Assembly: GCA_018817245.1 (NCBI GenBank)
Contig: JAHIUG010000002.1
Span: 1 to 14,756 of the forward strand
Source of the DNA: Patescibacteria group bacterium
GTDB lineage: Bacteria; Patescibacteriota; Patescibacteriia; 2-12-FULL-60-25
DNA length: 14,756 nt
Direction: 5' to 3'
The position numbers and the translations under genes are program-made. Numbering within the stretch: position 1 is the stretch's first letter; the number at the start of each line of letters is the position of its first letter. The notes below the pieces were generated by a model, which did not search any database, had not been told where the DNA came from, and was given only the letters and a program-made list of their open reading frames with translations. Shown one piece after another: positions 1 to 7,022 of the stretch.

Positions 1-141
1 CCAACGCGGAGAAATCTTTTAGAAAGATCTCTCCGTTTCGCTACGCTCCAGTCGAGATGACAGACTTTGTCATTTCGACCAACGCGGAGAAATCTTTTAG
101 AAAGATCTCTCCGTTTCGCTACGCTCCAGTCGAGATGACAG
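1..141. repeat. Two tandem copies of a GTCATTTCGACC-type palindromic repeat
   Basis: A unit beginning ccaacgcggagaaatctttt recurs with a 78-bp period: positions 1 and 79 start the same text. Each unit has an inner inverted repeat (gaaatcttttagaaagatctctc) and ends in gtcgagatgacag. The reverse complement of that end resembles the gtcatttcgacc at 69-80, so a whole unit is a long imperfect palindrome. The first copy is cut by the window edge. Related elements recur in most spacers of this window. I see no gene here; the reading frame that crosses it is antisense to the Nudix gene and repeat-derived. Confidence 0.85.
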
Positions 142-145
142 GTAT

Positions 146-175
146 GAAGGATTGCTTCGCTGCACTCGCAATGAC
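146..175 (-). repeat. GTCATTGCGAG-type short repeat
   Basis: Read on the minus strand this is GTCATTGCGAGTGCAGCGAAG followed by CAATCCTTC. It is the short palindromic family that also occurs at 8781-8828 and, degenerate, at 14557-14584. It lies just past the stop codon of the Nudix gene, so it would form part of that transcript's 3' end. There is no T-run after it, so I do not call it a terminator. Confidence 0.7.
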
Positions 176-184
176 AAATATGAG

Positions 185-583
185 TTACTTCTTTAAATTT
201 GAAATGAAACGGCGAATCTTTTTTGAGGCCGGCAAGTCAAAGAATTCCTGCTCAGTCACCCATTTGAAATCATCGTGTTCACAGCTTAATTTAACGCAGT
301 CGGAACAGAGATCGCACTTGTAACAAATGGTGACCCAGAACTTGCCAACGCGGTTTATGTGCGACTCCACATCAAACGGGCAAACATTGTTTACCTCAAG
401 ACAAGTTTCCTCCTTTATCTCGCGCGCGATTCCGGTGGTCGCATCTTCTCCAAAGTCCAAACCACCTCCGGGCAAATCCCACATATTCGGATTTGACGGC
501 GCGTCGGACGTGCGATGAATTATTAAAAACTTTCCCTCAGGATTGAGGATCACAGCTTTTTGCGAAATACCTGTTATGTCCAT
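185..583 (-). CDS. Nudix hydrolase with an unusual cysteine cluster
   Basis: This 132-residue protein is a full-length small Nudix hydrolase. The family cleaves nucleoside diphosphates linked to another group, often as house-cleaning of damaged or excess nucleotides. The Nudix box spans residues 40-62 (G40, E46, then R54-E55 and E58-E59, the metal-binding glutamates). The late conserved glycine is replaced by Cys61. Residues 87-101 hold five cysteines spaced C-x2-C-x2-C-x2-C-x4-C, and the protein has seven in all, which is odd for the family and could bind a metal. The gene follows the alpha/beta hydrolase with a 15-nt gap. The AGGTG that overlaps that gene's stop is the best Shine-Dalgarno, about 12 nt before the ATG, so the two are probably co-transcribed. 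The family is certain; the substrate cannot be read from the sequence. Confidence 0.93.
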   Translation of the reverse strand: MDITGISQKAVILNPEGKFLIIHRTSDAPSNPNMWDLPGGGLDFGEDATTGIAREIKEETCLEVNNVCPFDVESHINRVGKFWVTICYKCDLCSDCVKLSCEHDDFKWVTEQEFFDLPASKKIRRFISNLKK

Positions 584-598
584 ACTTAATTTTTACAC

Positions 599-1372
599 CT
601 ACGTTGACGTTTTATCAATCCACTGTTCTATCAGCTGTTTAAGATCTGCTTGATTTTGTGGAGCTCTAAAATTATGACCGGCTCCTTTTATAATATGCAT
701 CTCCTTTTGACCTTGTAGCGCATCAAACAATATTTTTTGATTTTTTGGTGGAATACCTCTATCAAATTCTCCGGCAATTAAAAGCGCAGGCATATTTAGT
801 TTATCAACAACACTCATTAGATCGTACTTAAAAAGATCTTTCATAAATTCCCAGTTCAATTTGCTAACAATGCCTGGTTTAGATTTACTCTCTTTAATTT
901 TAAACCCAAGTTTTTCCCATTTCTTGGCAATGTCATCGCCTAAAATCTCTAAATTAAGCTTTCCAGATACAACAGTGGAAACAGGAATAAGACCAGTAAC
1001 CTTTTTCGAATTCTCAGACGCATATAATGAGACACACAGCCCACCCAAACTATGACCAACGAGATAAAATGGCTCTTTGTACCACTCCATATCTTTTGCC
1101 CACTTTATAACATCCTCTAAATCTTCCAAATATTGTGTAGTTGTTGCATCCATTAAATTTCCGTCGCTTTCTCCAAAAGTATTTGTAGTATCAAATCTTA
1201 CGACTGTGATTCCTTTCTCAATAAATGCATCGGCCATGGCCTGGATGTGCGGCTGCTCTTTAAAGCCAGCCAAGCCGTGCATTATGACAGCCAAGCCTTT
1301 CGAACTCGGGACCTCGTCTACAAGAACGGCGAGCGTCTGATCTTTGCGATTTTTTATCTTAAGTTTTTCCAT
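599..1372 (-). CDS. Alpha/beta-hydrolase fold protein (esterase/lipase-like)
   Basis: A 257-residue serine hydrolase with the full alpha/beta-hydrolase signature. The oxyanion-hole region is HGLAGF at 32-37, the nucleophile elbow is GHSLGG at 106-111 (Ser108), the acid is probably Asp204 in GEFDRGIPP, and the catalytic histidine is probably His233 in GAGHNF. There is no signal peptide, so it is likely cytoplasmic. It resembles the small 'serine aminopeptidase S33 / alpha-beta hydrolase' proteins common in bacteria; the substrate is unknown. It is the first gene of a probable two-gene operon with the Nudix gene. A weak promoter (TTGAAT, 17 nt, TATGGT) ends 6 nt before the ATG, so the message may be leaderless. 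Confidence 0.93.
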   Translation of the reverse strand: MEKLKIKNRKDQTLAVLVDEVPSSKGLAVIMHGLAGFKEQPHIQAMADAFIEKGITVVRFDTTNTFGESDGNLMDATTTQYLEDLEDVIKWAKDMEWYKEPFYLVGHSLGGLCVSLYASENSKKVTGLIPVSTVVSGKLNLEILGDDIAKKWEKLGFKIKESKSKPGIVSKLNWEFMKDLFKYDLMSVVDKLNMPALLIAGEFDRGIPPKNQKILFDALQGQKEMHIIKGAGHNFRAPQNQADLKQLIEQWIDKTST

Positions 1373-1407
1373 GAGATGACCATACCTGCTTAAGAAGATT
1401 AATTCAA
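1373..1407 (-). promoter_or_regulatory. Possible promoter of the hydrolase-Nudix operon
   Basis: On the minus strand a TTGAAT box (1402-1407) and a TATGGT box (1379-1384) are 17 nt apart, and only 6 nt (1373-1378) separate the -10 box from the ATG. Each box matches the sigma-70 consensus at 4 of 6 positions. The spacing matches the better leaderless candidates at 7549 and 7718, which is the main reason to list it. The boxes overlap a small inverted repeat (aagaaga at 1392-1398, tcttctt at 1410-1416). Confidence 0.35.
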
Positions 1408-1416
1408 ATTCTTCTT

Positions 1417-1530
1417 GTCATCCTGAGCGTAGCGCAGCGTAGCCGAAGGATCTGGCCCCATACTTCTTAGCGGCTAGATCCTTCAGCTCCGTTCTCTCGT
1501 TTCACTCATTTACTCCGTTCAGGATAACAG
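1417..1530. repeat. GTCATCCTGAGCG-type palindromic repeat
   Basis: The element starts gtcatcctgagcg and ends ttcaggataacag, which are roughly inverted copies. An inner pair, gaaggatct (1445-1453) and agatccttc (1476-1484), forms a second stem. A fragment of the same family is at 13904-13928, where it supplies the cysS Shine-Dalgarno. The rest of the spacer, 1531-1595, shows nothing beyond a lone TATAAT at 1564. Confidence 0.75.
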
Positions 1531-1595
1531 AATCAAAACTAACACTTGGAACAAGGTACCCAGTATAATCCTTTGTTTAAATTGCATAGTCAGCG

Positions 1596-1624
1596 TTGAC
1601 AATCTATAATTTTCATATTATTAT
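1596..1624 (+). promoter_or_regulatory. Sigma-70 promoter of tRNA-Gln
   Basis: TTGACA (1596-1601), a 17-nt spacer, then TATTAT (1619-1624). The -35 box is full consensus and the -10 box matches 5 of 6. The mature tRNA begins 12 nt after the -10 box, leaving a very short 5' leader. This is among the best canonical promoters in the window. Confidence 0.8.
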
Positions 1625-1635
1625 CCGCACCGTAT

Positions 1636-1709
1636 TCGGGGATCGTCTAATGGTAGGACACTTGGTTCTGGTCCAAGGAATCGGGGTTCGAGCCCCTGTC
1701 CCCGAACCA
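1636..1709 (+). tRNA. tRNA-Gln (anticodon CUG), CCA encoded
   Basis: The 74 bases fold as a complete cloverleaf. The acceptor stem is TCGGGGA with TCCCCGA (7 bp). The D stem is GTCT/GGAC with loop AATGGTA. The anticodon stem is CTTGG/CCAAG with loop TTCTGGT. The variable region has 4 nt. The T stem is CGGGG/CCCTG with loop TTCGAGC. Discriminator A and an encoded CCA (1707-1709) follow. The anticodon at 1668-1670 is CTG, reading CAG, hence glutamine. The first acceptor pair is U1-A72, as is usual for bacterial tRNA-Gln. Whether it is charged directly or through the Glu-tRNA amidotransferase route cannot be seen here. It stands alone, with its own promoter and terminator. Confidence 0.96.
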
Positions 1710-1713
1710 AAGA

Positions 1714-1749
1714 ATACGCGTTGCCATCTGGTAGCGCGTTTTCTATTTG
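1714..1749 (+). terminator. Rho-independent terminator after tRNA-Gln
   Basis: ACGCGTTGCC (1716-1725) pairs over 10 bp, with two G-U pairs, to GGTAGCGCGT (1730-1739) across the tetraloop ATCT. A T-rich tail (ttttctattt) follows. It lies 7 nt past the tRNA CCA. A weaker hairpin follows (ctactaca 1752-1759 with tgtagtag 1784-1791) between the convergent tRNA and dnaX; it lacks a T-run. Confidence 0.85.
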
Positions 1750-1830
1750 TACTACTACAAAAATGATACGACCGTAACAGTTGTGTAGTAGCAGTTTATG
1801 TTTTTTGCTAATTTTAGTTACGAATTCCAA

Positions 1831-3417
1831 TTATAAATTCGAACCTTCATCCACCACCTGTCCGCCAAAAGTGTTCAGGATATTTGAAACCATATCTTTA
1901 CTTCGCACTTCTTTGCGCTCTTCGTCCTGGCCAACAGAACCTTCGATATACAAATTAGGAACTTCTAATAATCTGCGCAGCGACTCCTCAAGAAGTTGTT
2001 TATTTTTTACATCATTAATTATTTTGTCTTTGTGAAAAGGATATTGAAATCTTATTATTACTTTTTCGCCATCAACCCTGTCCGGACTGCTTGGTTTTAA
2101 AACCATTAGCAAAGATGGATGCCTATCCGCGATTTCTCGAATCATAATTGGCCACTTACCATGAACTTGATCTAGTGAAAGACTCGGCTCTACGTCCGAC
2201 GTCTGAGATACGGAATCAATATTCGAACTTTGAATTTCAGGTTCCGGATTTCCCGATTCTGGATTTTGAATTTGGTTTGAAGTTGGTAATTGAGAATTGG
2301 AAATTGATCCGGTTATATTTTTGTCGGAGTTGGGAAGTAAATTCAAGGTTACCGCAGTGACAGCCAGTTCAAGCGCGAAACGAGGATCGATCCCCTGTTT
2401 TACATCTCTCCTGCGTTCCATGAATAAAAGTGCCATATCACCGAGCTCTGCCGGAGAATAGCGACCAACTAGCGCAGCTAATCCTTTTTCTCCTTCGTCT
2501 CCTTGCGCTAACTTTTCAGAATATTTCATATCATCAGAAGCGATAAGCAGGTGACGCACAGCCTGTATTAAATCATTAAATACCGTGAGTAGTGGCACTC
2601 CTTGATCTTCCAACTTGCCTACTTCCGCTAATGATTTGCTTAAAGATTTGTCTGCGCAAACTTCAAGTAACTTTGCCGCAATCGGCAGACGTGAGATCGG
2701 AATGACTAGCGAGGCTACTTCTTGAGTAATCTTTTTCTCACCCAAAACAAGTAATTGATCCAATAAAGTTTCCGCATCGCGAGCGCATCCTTCAGCGTGC
2801 TTAACAATAGAACGAACAACTTCATCATCAAGTACCGCGCCTTCTTTTTTAGCGAGATCATTAATTCTTGCAGCTAATTTTTCTTCCGGAATTCTTTTAA
2901 AATCAAAACGCTGACAGCGCGACACGATTGTCACAGGTACTTTGTGCAGTTCAGTTGTTGCGAGAATAAAAACTGCGTACGCCGGTGGTTCTTCCAAAGT
3001 TTTAAGTAAAGCATTCCACGCGGAAGTGGAAAGCATGTGAGCCTCATCTAAAATGTAAACTTTAAATTTAAAATGAGATGGCGCAAAGCGAACGTGTTCA
3101 ACAATTGACTCGCGCACATTGTCCACGCCAGTATTGGAAGCTGCATCCATTTCTATGATATCCAAAGCACGACCTTCGTTAATCACTTTGCACGCGTCAC
3201 AGGAGTTACACGGTTCTCCATCTTTCAAGTTAAGACAATTGAGAGCTTTGCTGAAAATGCGCGCTGTTGTGGTTTTGCCTATACCGCGCGGACCGGAAAA
3301 AATGTATGCGTGACCGATTTTATCAGATGCAATCTCTTTTCGCAGCGTTTCTTTAATTGATTCCTGCCCCGTAATTTCTGAGAAATTCTGAGGCCGGTAG
3401 CGACGACTTATAGACAT
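1831..3417 (-). CDS. dnaX: DNA polymerase III subunit gamma/tau (clamp loader)
   Basis: This 528-residue protein is the ATPase of the clamp loader that opens the sliding clamp and places it on primed DNA at the fork. The Walker A motif GPRGIGKTT is at 42-50, and zinc cysteines are at 61, 70, 73 and 76. The Walker B/DEAH box is 124-127, the conserved SAWNALLKTLEEPP is 132-145, and the SRC arginine-finger motif is 166-168. Residues 240-360 fit the collar domain. Residues 362-416 are a low-complexity linker that appears to be built from repeat DNA. Residues 417-528 fit the C-terminal tau-type domain. The gene is alone; the recR and ybaB genes that often follow dnaX are not here. No canonical in-frame slippery site for a gamma form is seen. 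The ATG start gives the standard MSISRRYRPQNFSEITGQE N-terminus; no Shine-Dalgarno precedes it. Confidence 0.98.
   Translation of the reverse strand: MSISRRYRPQNFSEITGQESIKETLRKEIASDKIGHAYIFSGPRGIGKTTTARIFSKALNCLNLKDGEPCNSCDACKVINEGRALDIIEMDAASNTGVDNVRESIVEHVRFAPSHFKFKVYILDEAHMLSTSAWNALLKTLEEPPAYAVFILATTELHKVPVTIVSRCQRFDFKRIPEEKLAARINDLAKKEGAVLDDEVVRSIVKHAEGCARDAETLLDQLLVLGEKKITQEVASLVIPISRLPIAAKLLEVCADKSLSKSLAEVGKLEDQGVPLLTVFNDLIQAVRHLLIASDDMKYSEKLAQGDEGEKGLAALVGRYSPAELGDMALLFMERRRDVKQGIDPRFALELAVTAVTLNLLPNSDKNITGSISNSQLPTSNQIQNPESGNPEPEIQSSNIDSVSQTSDVEPSLSLDQVHGKWPIMIREIADRHPSLLMVLKPSSPDRVDGEKVIIRFQYPFHKDKIINDVKNKQLLEESLRRLLEVPNLYIEGSVGQDEERKEVRSKDMVSNILNTFGGQVVDEGSNL
2209..2306 (-). repeat. 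Repeat-like DNA coding the dnaX linker
   Basis: Residues 372-403 of DnaX (SNSQLPTSNQ through IQSSNIDS) are coded by DNA made of near-repeated GGAAATTG, TTCAAAATCC and GAATC-type words. This is the wording of short intergenic repeats I know from Patescibacteria genomes; a fragment like it (cgaatcccgaattacgaac) is seen at 7687-7705. It is in frame and lies between two folded domains, where extra disordered residues would be tolerated. The boundaries are approximate. Confidence 0.5.
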
Positions 3418-3478
3418 ATAAACGAGAGCTTATCACAAGGGTCACGAAATTACGAAAGAGCATGAAAATAACAAAAAT

Positions 3479-3518
3479 GTCATCTCGACCGACCATGGCG
3501 GGGTTCGGTCGAAATGAC
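3479..3518. repeat. Short GTCATCTCGACC hairpin
   Basis: gtcatctcgaccga (3479-3492) faces ttcggtcgaaatgac (3504-3518), an almost perfect inverted repeat around an 11-nt centre. It is a minimal copy of the repeat family, holding little more than the two ends. Confidence 0.8.
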
Positions 3519-3526
3519 AAATGTCT

Positions 3527-3640
3527 GTCATCTCGACTGAAGCGTAGGAATGTAATCAGACGTACCGAAGCGTAACGGAGAGATCTTTCTGAAAGATTTC
3601 CCTGCCTGCCGGCAGGCAGGTCCGCTCCGGTCGAAATGAC
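3527..3640. repeat. GTCATCTCGAC-type repeat with nested 20-bp palindrome
   Basis: The outer ends gtcatctcgac (3527) and gtcgaaatgac (3630-3640) are inverted. Inside lie the usual gagatctttctgaaagattt stem and, at 3601-3620, a perfect 20-bp palindrome, cctgcctgccggcaggcagg. The palindrome interrupts the normal tcTCCGCTCCGG reading. Spacer 3418-3666 holds these two elements and no gene. Confidence 0.8.
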
Positions 3641-3666
3641 AGAGTCCTCGTATTTTTGTAGACCTC

Positions 3667-4257
3667 TTATCCCTGTTTGATTACGTTTTCAACTGCAGCC
3701 CATTTGGATGGCGCTGATTTTGGTATTAAAACAACTACATTGTCACCTGACTGTCCTTTAAAGTATGAAACCGAAGCCGGCAATATGCTGTACTTTTTTC
3801 CCTCTGCAATCACGCGCCACTCTTGCGTGTTTTCGTCTTCCATTAAAAGTCCTACAATTCTTTCTCGTTCAATCGGACCGATTTGTTTAAATAAAAATCC
3901 GCCATTTGGCTGGATCGTTAATTTTAATATATCTCCTTCCACTAATTTTGATTTTGACGCGTAGTTTTGCGGAACCAAATATCTTTTGCCATCAGATCCG
4001 ATCATTTGTTCTCCGTCAAAAACACCCTCGACAATTCTTCCGTCACGAGCCGGCGCAATTGTTTCGTTGCTTATTGAGGCTCGTTTTCTCATGACTTCTT
4101 CAAAATCAGCGGATTCAGCATCACTTACCAGCAAGTTTTCCAAATTATCCAGTTCATCCTTTAAGTTAGCAATCAATTTTTTAGCTAAAATAAACCTCGT
4201 CTCAACTGCGTTGATCGCTGTTTTATCTGTTTTTTTGTCGTTTTTGTTTTCAGGCAT
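3667..4257 (-). CDS. Unknown protein, N-terminal coiled coil plus beta-rich domain
   Basis: A 196-residue soluble protein that I do not recognise by function. Residues 1-15 are charged and likely disordered, and 20-60 look like a coiled coil (ETRFILAKKLIANLKDELDNLENLL). Residues 70-195 look beta-rich, with EGVFDGEQMIGSDGKRYLVP (77-96), KLVEGDILKLTI (104-115) and FKQIGPIERERIVGLL (123-138). I remember similar proteins from CPR genomes, always hypothetical, but cannot verify that. The frame is open further upstream, but I chose the ATG at 4257. The extra 23 residues come from repeat-like DNA, and GGGTGGGTTGGGA upstream could serve as a weak Shine-Dalgarno. A possible -10 box (TATAAC) is at 4288-4293. 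The gene is probably monocistronic. Confidence 0.8.
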   Translation of the reverse strand: MPENKNDKKTDKTAINAVETRFILAKKLIANLKDELDNLENLLVSDAESADFEEVMRKRASISNETIAPARDGRIVEGVFDGEQMIGSDGKRYLVPQNYASKSKLVEGDILKLTIQPNGGFLFKQIGPIERERIVGLLMEDENTQEWRVIAEGKKYSILPASVSYFKGQSGDNVVVLIPKSAPSKWAAVENVIKQG

Positions 4258-4304
4258 GGTTTTTCCCAACCCACCCAAAGGCGTTTTGTTATACAAACAT
4301 GTTA

Positions 4305-4328
4305 GCACAAGAGCACAAGAGCGCAAGA
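4305..4328. repeat. Three tandem 8-bp units GCACAAGA
   Basis: gcacaaga (4305-4312), gcacaaga (4313-4320) and gcgcaaga (4321-4328) follow each other directly in the spacer upstream of the 4257 start codon. It is a short microsatellite-like array that could vary in copy number. Confidence 0.8.
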
Positions 4329-4372
4329 GTAACCGAGTTCCGCAGCTCAGTTAATAAACTCGCTCATCCATC

Positions 4373-4482
4373 TGGTTAGATTTAGAATATTTTATTTGCG
4401 ACAGCGAGGACTGTTTGAGCACTTATTAGATCACGACAGTCGAGTTCCGCAGCCAGCAAATGAAATATTCTAAATCTAACCA
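4373..4482. repeat. Long inverted repeat (26-bp arms) at the end of the VirD4-like gene
   Basis: The arm at 4373-4398 (tggttagatttagaatattt, then tatttg) is the reverse complement of the arm at 4457-4482 except at one position, across a 58-nt centre. The centre holds a smaller stem (gactgt 4409-4414, acagtc 4436-4441). A 12-bp direct repeat, cgagttccgcag, lies at 4334-4345 and again at 4441-4452. The right arm contains the stop codon and last codons of the VirD4-like gene. There is no T-run beyond it, so it is not a standard terminator. It could be a transcript-end protecting hairpin or a small non-autonomous mobile element. Confidence 0.85.
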
Positions 4483-7022
4483 AACCCCTCTTCCTCCATC
4501 AAATTTTCTATTTTAGATGAGCGCTCTTTAATCTCAGCCTCAATAAGTTCTCTCTTGCGGCCATGTTTAAATCGCGAAAGCTCCTTAATCATTTCAGGTA
4601 ATTCCTTATCTTCTCCGGCGAAAACTCGATACGGTTGCATATTGAACGGACGCGTGGCCGTGTTATCAATTAAAATCTTTGAGTTGCACGTGTAAGCTTC
4701 AACATTCACGAGATCATACTCTCCAAACACCGGAGTAAATTCCTTGACCAAAAATTCAGCATCATCCGGCCCCACACGAAAAGCCGCCATGCTTCCCACG
4801 TTACCGAAGATCGCGTCTCTCACAAGTTCATCACCCTTTAGTTGTCCGATAAACTGGTGAGCAATCGTAAGGTTTAAGCCGTATTTTCGAGCCTCTGATA
4901 AAATCGCTGAAATCGAATCAGTCAAGAAATTTTGAAACTCGTCAATGTAAAGATAGAAATCTTTGCGTTTGGATGGATCCATGTCAGTACGAGATAAAGC
5001 AGCCATCAAAATTTTGCCAACTAAAACCATACCTATCAGATACGCGTTGAGATCACCAAGTTTACCTTTTGAAAGATTGAGAAGCAGGATCTTCCCCTCA
5101 TCCATAACCTGCCTAACATTGAATGCGCTCTTTTGCTGACCGATAATCGGACGCATGATGTCATTAGAAATAAACGGTGTTAACTTTGAAGTAATGTAAG
5201 GCACCATGTTTTGCAGAGAAGCTTCACCACCGGCTTTTTGTGCTTCTTTTGTCCAAAAATCTTTTACCACCTCGGTTTTGCATTTGGATAATTTGTAGGC
5301 TCGAAATTCTTCATCTGCCAAAACTTTTGGAATTTCCATTAGTGTACTACCGGATTCAGGGTCATCCATGATTAGTTGCATGGCGTTGCGCATGTACTGC
5401 TCAAACATTGGGCCGCCGGTTGATTTAAGATCATATAACTTGTCAAAAATTTTGAGCATCTCGTTAATAACGAAAGTTTTTTGCTCAGGGTAATTCGGAT
5501 CATACTCCATCATGTTTAAACCCATGGGTCGTTCCGTGTCAGCCGGATTGAAATAGATCACATCTTCTGCACGCTCACGAGGAACGAATCCCAGACAGTC
5601 TTCTGCAAAATCTCCGTGCGGATCAATCACACAAACGCCGCGTCCTTCTTCAATATCCTGTTTAACCAAACCTTTCATCATCTCCGTCTTACCTGAGCCT
5701 GACTTACCGATGATGTACATGTGCCGACGCCTGTCCTGAGGCTTCATGCGAATGACATAATCATGCCCGCGATATTCCGAATGCCCCAAAACAATACCTT
5801 CCTCCGGAATATTGGATGGAGGAAGCGCGCGCCTTGCTAAAAGCCAATTGATTTTAGGAGTCTCTGTTGTTGATAGCGGAAAATGGTACAACGATGCTAA
5901 TTCCTCGGAATTCAAAACAATGCTGTGGTGCGAATCAAAATGTCTGTAAATGAAATGACGAATGAGCAAATTCTGCATTCGCGGCGCTGATTTGGAAAAA
6001 GAGTTTCCGTACTCGTAGATGTTGTACTGCCCGTATGCGCGAAGAATGTCATTCAAATAATTCTGCGCTTTGCTAGGATCAGAGGCTGAGACAATAATGC
6101 GAATATTAACTTCCAAACCGGCTTTTGATGCTTTTTCTTCCAAACCTTTTACCATTTCCTCTTCCATTGGTGATAATCGGTAAGGTTCGTCAGGCTTTTT
6201 CTCGTCCGGTTTGGTTTTAGCAAAGTCTTTTAGTTCTTTGCCGACTGATTTCGCAATGCCTGATCCCTTTACATCAGACAGCTTCTTGCCCTGCTGCATT
6301 GCGCGTGCGATTCGAAGCCCTTCTTTTCGCCAATCACTGTGTGCGCTCCTCACTACATATTGAATTACGGCTCCATCGTCACCAGTGATTTTCGCCAAAG
6401 CGTTTGTTATTGAATCCAACGGATCAGATTCCAACTTTGTATAAGTTTTAATTGGAAAAGCGTTATCACGTTTAAACTGCAAATAACTGCCCATCACAAC
6501 TCCGGTAGCGCTAAACATATTGTAATCCGGTACCTCATCAATCTGCGCGTCAGAATATTGAGCGTGCACCTGCTCTTCAATAAAGTTTTTATATGTACGA
6601 GGCACAGACACATAAAATGAAACTTTATCTTTATGCGAAACAACTTCAAAAGAAAAAGTATCACTCCTTCCCAAAAGCCAGGCGACAATACCTTTTTCAG
6701 GTTTTAATGATCCAACAGTGGAAAAAATTGTCTCCATGACGGAAATCATCTCTTCTGTCTTCTGTTGTGTTTTTTCTCCTTCTTCCTTTTTTGATTCTTT
6801 TGGAACCCTTATTGAAAGCACAATGATATCAAAGGCGTTTTTAGCGCGGCCGCTTCTTTTGTAGGCGTGCTTAACGACAAATATAACCATTAACACAGAG
6901 GCCAGAATTCCAATAAGCACCAAAAACAAAATAAAAAACGGGCTGGTCAAAATTCCGGTAATATCAAAACCGGCTGAGACCGCCGTCTCGTCGAATGTTG
7001 CAAATTGGAAAACGTTAAACAT
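4476..7022 (-). CDS. Membrane-anchored VirD4/TraG-like type IV secretion ATPase
   Basis: An 848-residue protein. One membrane helix is at about 28-52. A long N-terminal domain, about 60-400, is without recognisable motifs; the KKPDEP-rich stretch at 265-282 is probably a flexible linker. The ATPase domain follows. Walker A is GKSGSGKT at 439-446, VCVIDPHGDF is at 463-472, and Walker B is FYLYIDEFQNF at 689-699 with D694-E695. The region LTIAHQFIGQL (718-728) matches the TraM-recognition/TraG C-terminal region of coupling proteins. Such ATPases pump DNA or protein through a membrane channel. No relaxase or other channel genes are in the window, so its role here is open. The start overlaps the upstream gene's stop by 8 nt with no Shine-Dalgarno, implying translational coupling. 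The inverted repeat at 4373-4482 runs into its 3' end. Confidence 0.92.
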   Translation of the reverse strand: MFNVFQFATFDETAVSAGFDITGILTSPFFILFLVLIGILASVLMVIFVVKHAYKRSGRAKNAFDIIVLSIRVPKESKKEEGEKTQQKTEEMISVMETIFSTVGSLKPEKGIVAWLLGRSDTFSFEVVSHKDKVSFYVSVPRTYKNFIEEQVHAQYSDAQIDEVPDYNMFSATGVVMGSYLQFKRDNAFPIKTYTKLESDPLDSITNALAKITGDDGAVIQYVVRSAHSDWRKEGLRIARAMQQGKKLSDVKGSGIAKSVGKELKDFAKTKPDEKKPDEPYRLSPMEEEMVKGLEEKASKAGLEVNIRIIVSASDPSKAQNYLNDILRAYGQYNIYEYGNSFSKSAPRMQNLLIRHFIYRHFDSHHSIVLNSEELASLYHFPLSTTETPKINWLLARRALPPSNIPEEGIVLGHSEYRGHDYVIRMKPQDRRRHMYIIGKSGSGKTEMMKGLVKQDIEEGRGVCVIDPHGDFAEDCLGFVPRERAEDVIYFNPADTERPMGLNMMEYDPNYPEQKTFVINEMLKIFDKLYDLKSTGGPMFEQYMRNAMQLIMDDPESGSTLMEIPKVLADEEFRAYKLSKCKTEVVKDFWTKEAQKAGGEASLQNMVPYITSKLTPFISNDIMRPIIGQQKSAFNVRQVMDEGKILLLNLSKGKLGDLNAYLIGMVLVGKILMAALSRTDMDPSKRKDFYLYIDEFQNFLTDSISAILSEARKYGLNLTIAHQFIGQLKGDELVRDAIFGNVGSMAAFRVGPDDAEFLVKEFTPVFGEYDLVNVEAYTCNSKILIDNTATRPFNMQPYRVFAGEDKELPEMIKELSRFKHGRKRELIEAEIKERSSKIENLMEEEGFG

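Noticed and set aside
1561..1569. Lone TATAAT (in cagtataatcc) as an extra promoter
   Set aside because: There is no -35 box at a fitting distance and no gene start other than the tRNA, which has its own better promoter.
1621..1830. Minus-strand 69-codon reading frame
   Set aside because: It runs antisense through the tRNA-Gln gene and its terminator. The apparent protein text is the translation of the tRNA.
2845..2850. A6G run in dnaX as a programmed frameshift site for a short gamma form
   Set aside because: The reading frame is GCT AAA AAA GAA, which does not fit the X-XXY-YYZ slip pattern. The site lies near residue 189, inside the motor core, too early for a useful gamma product.
4258..4326. 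Longer N-terminus for the unknown protein at 3667-4257
   Set aside because: The added residues are coded by the tandem 8-bp repeat and a putative promoter, and include a cysteine/leucine text unlike the charged start MPENKNDKK.
4373..4482. Inverted repeat as a standard rho-independent terminator
   Set aside because: It has a 58-nt loop, AT-rich arms and no T-run on either side.
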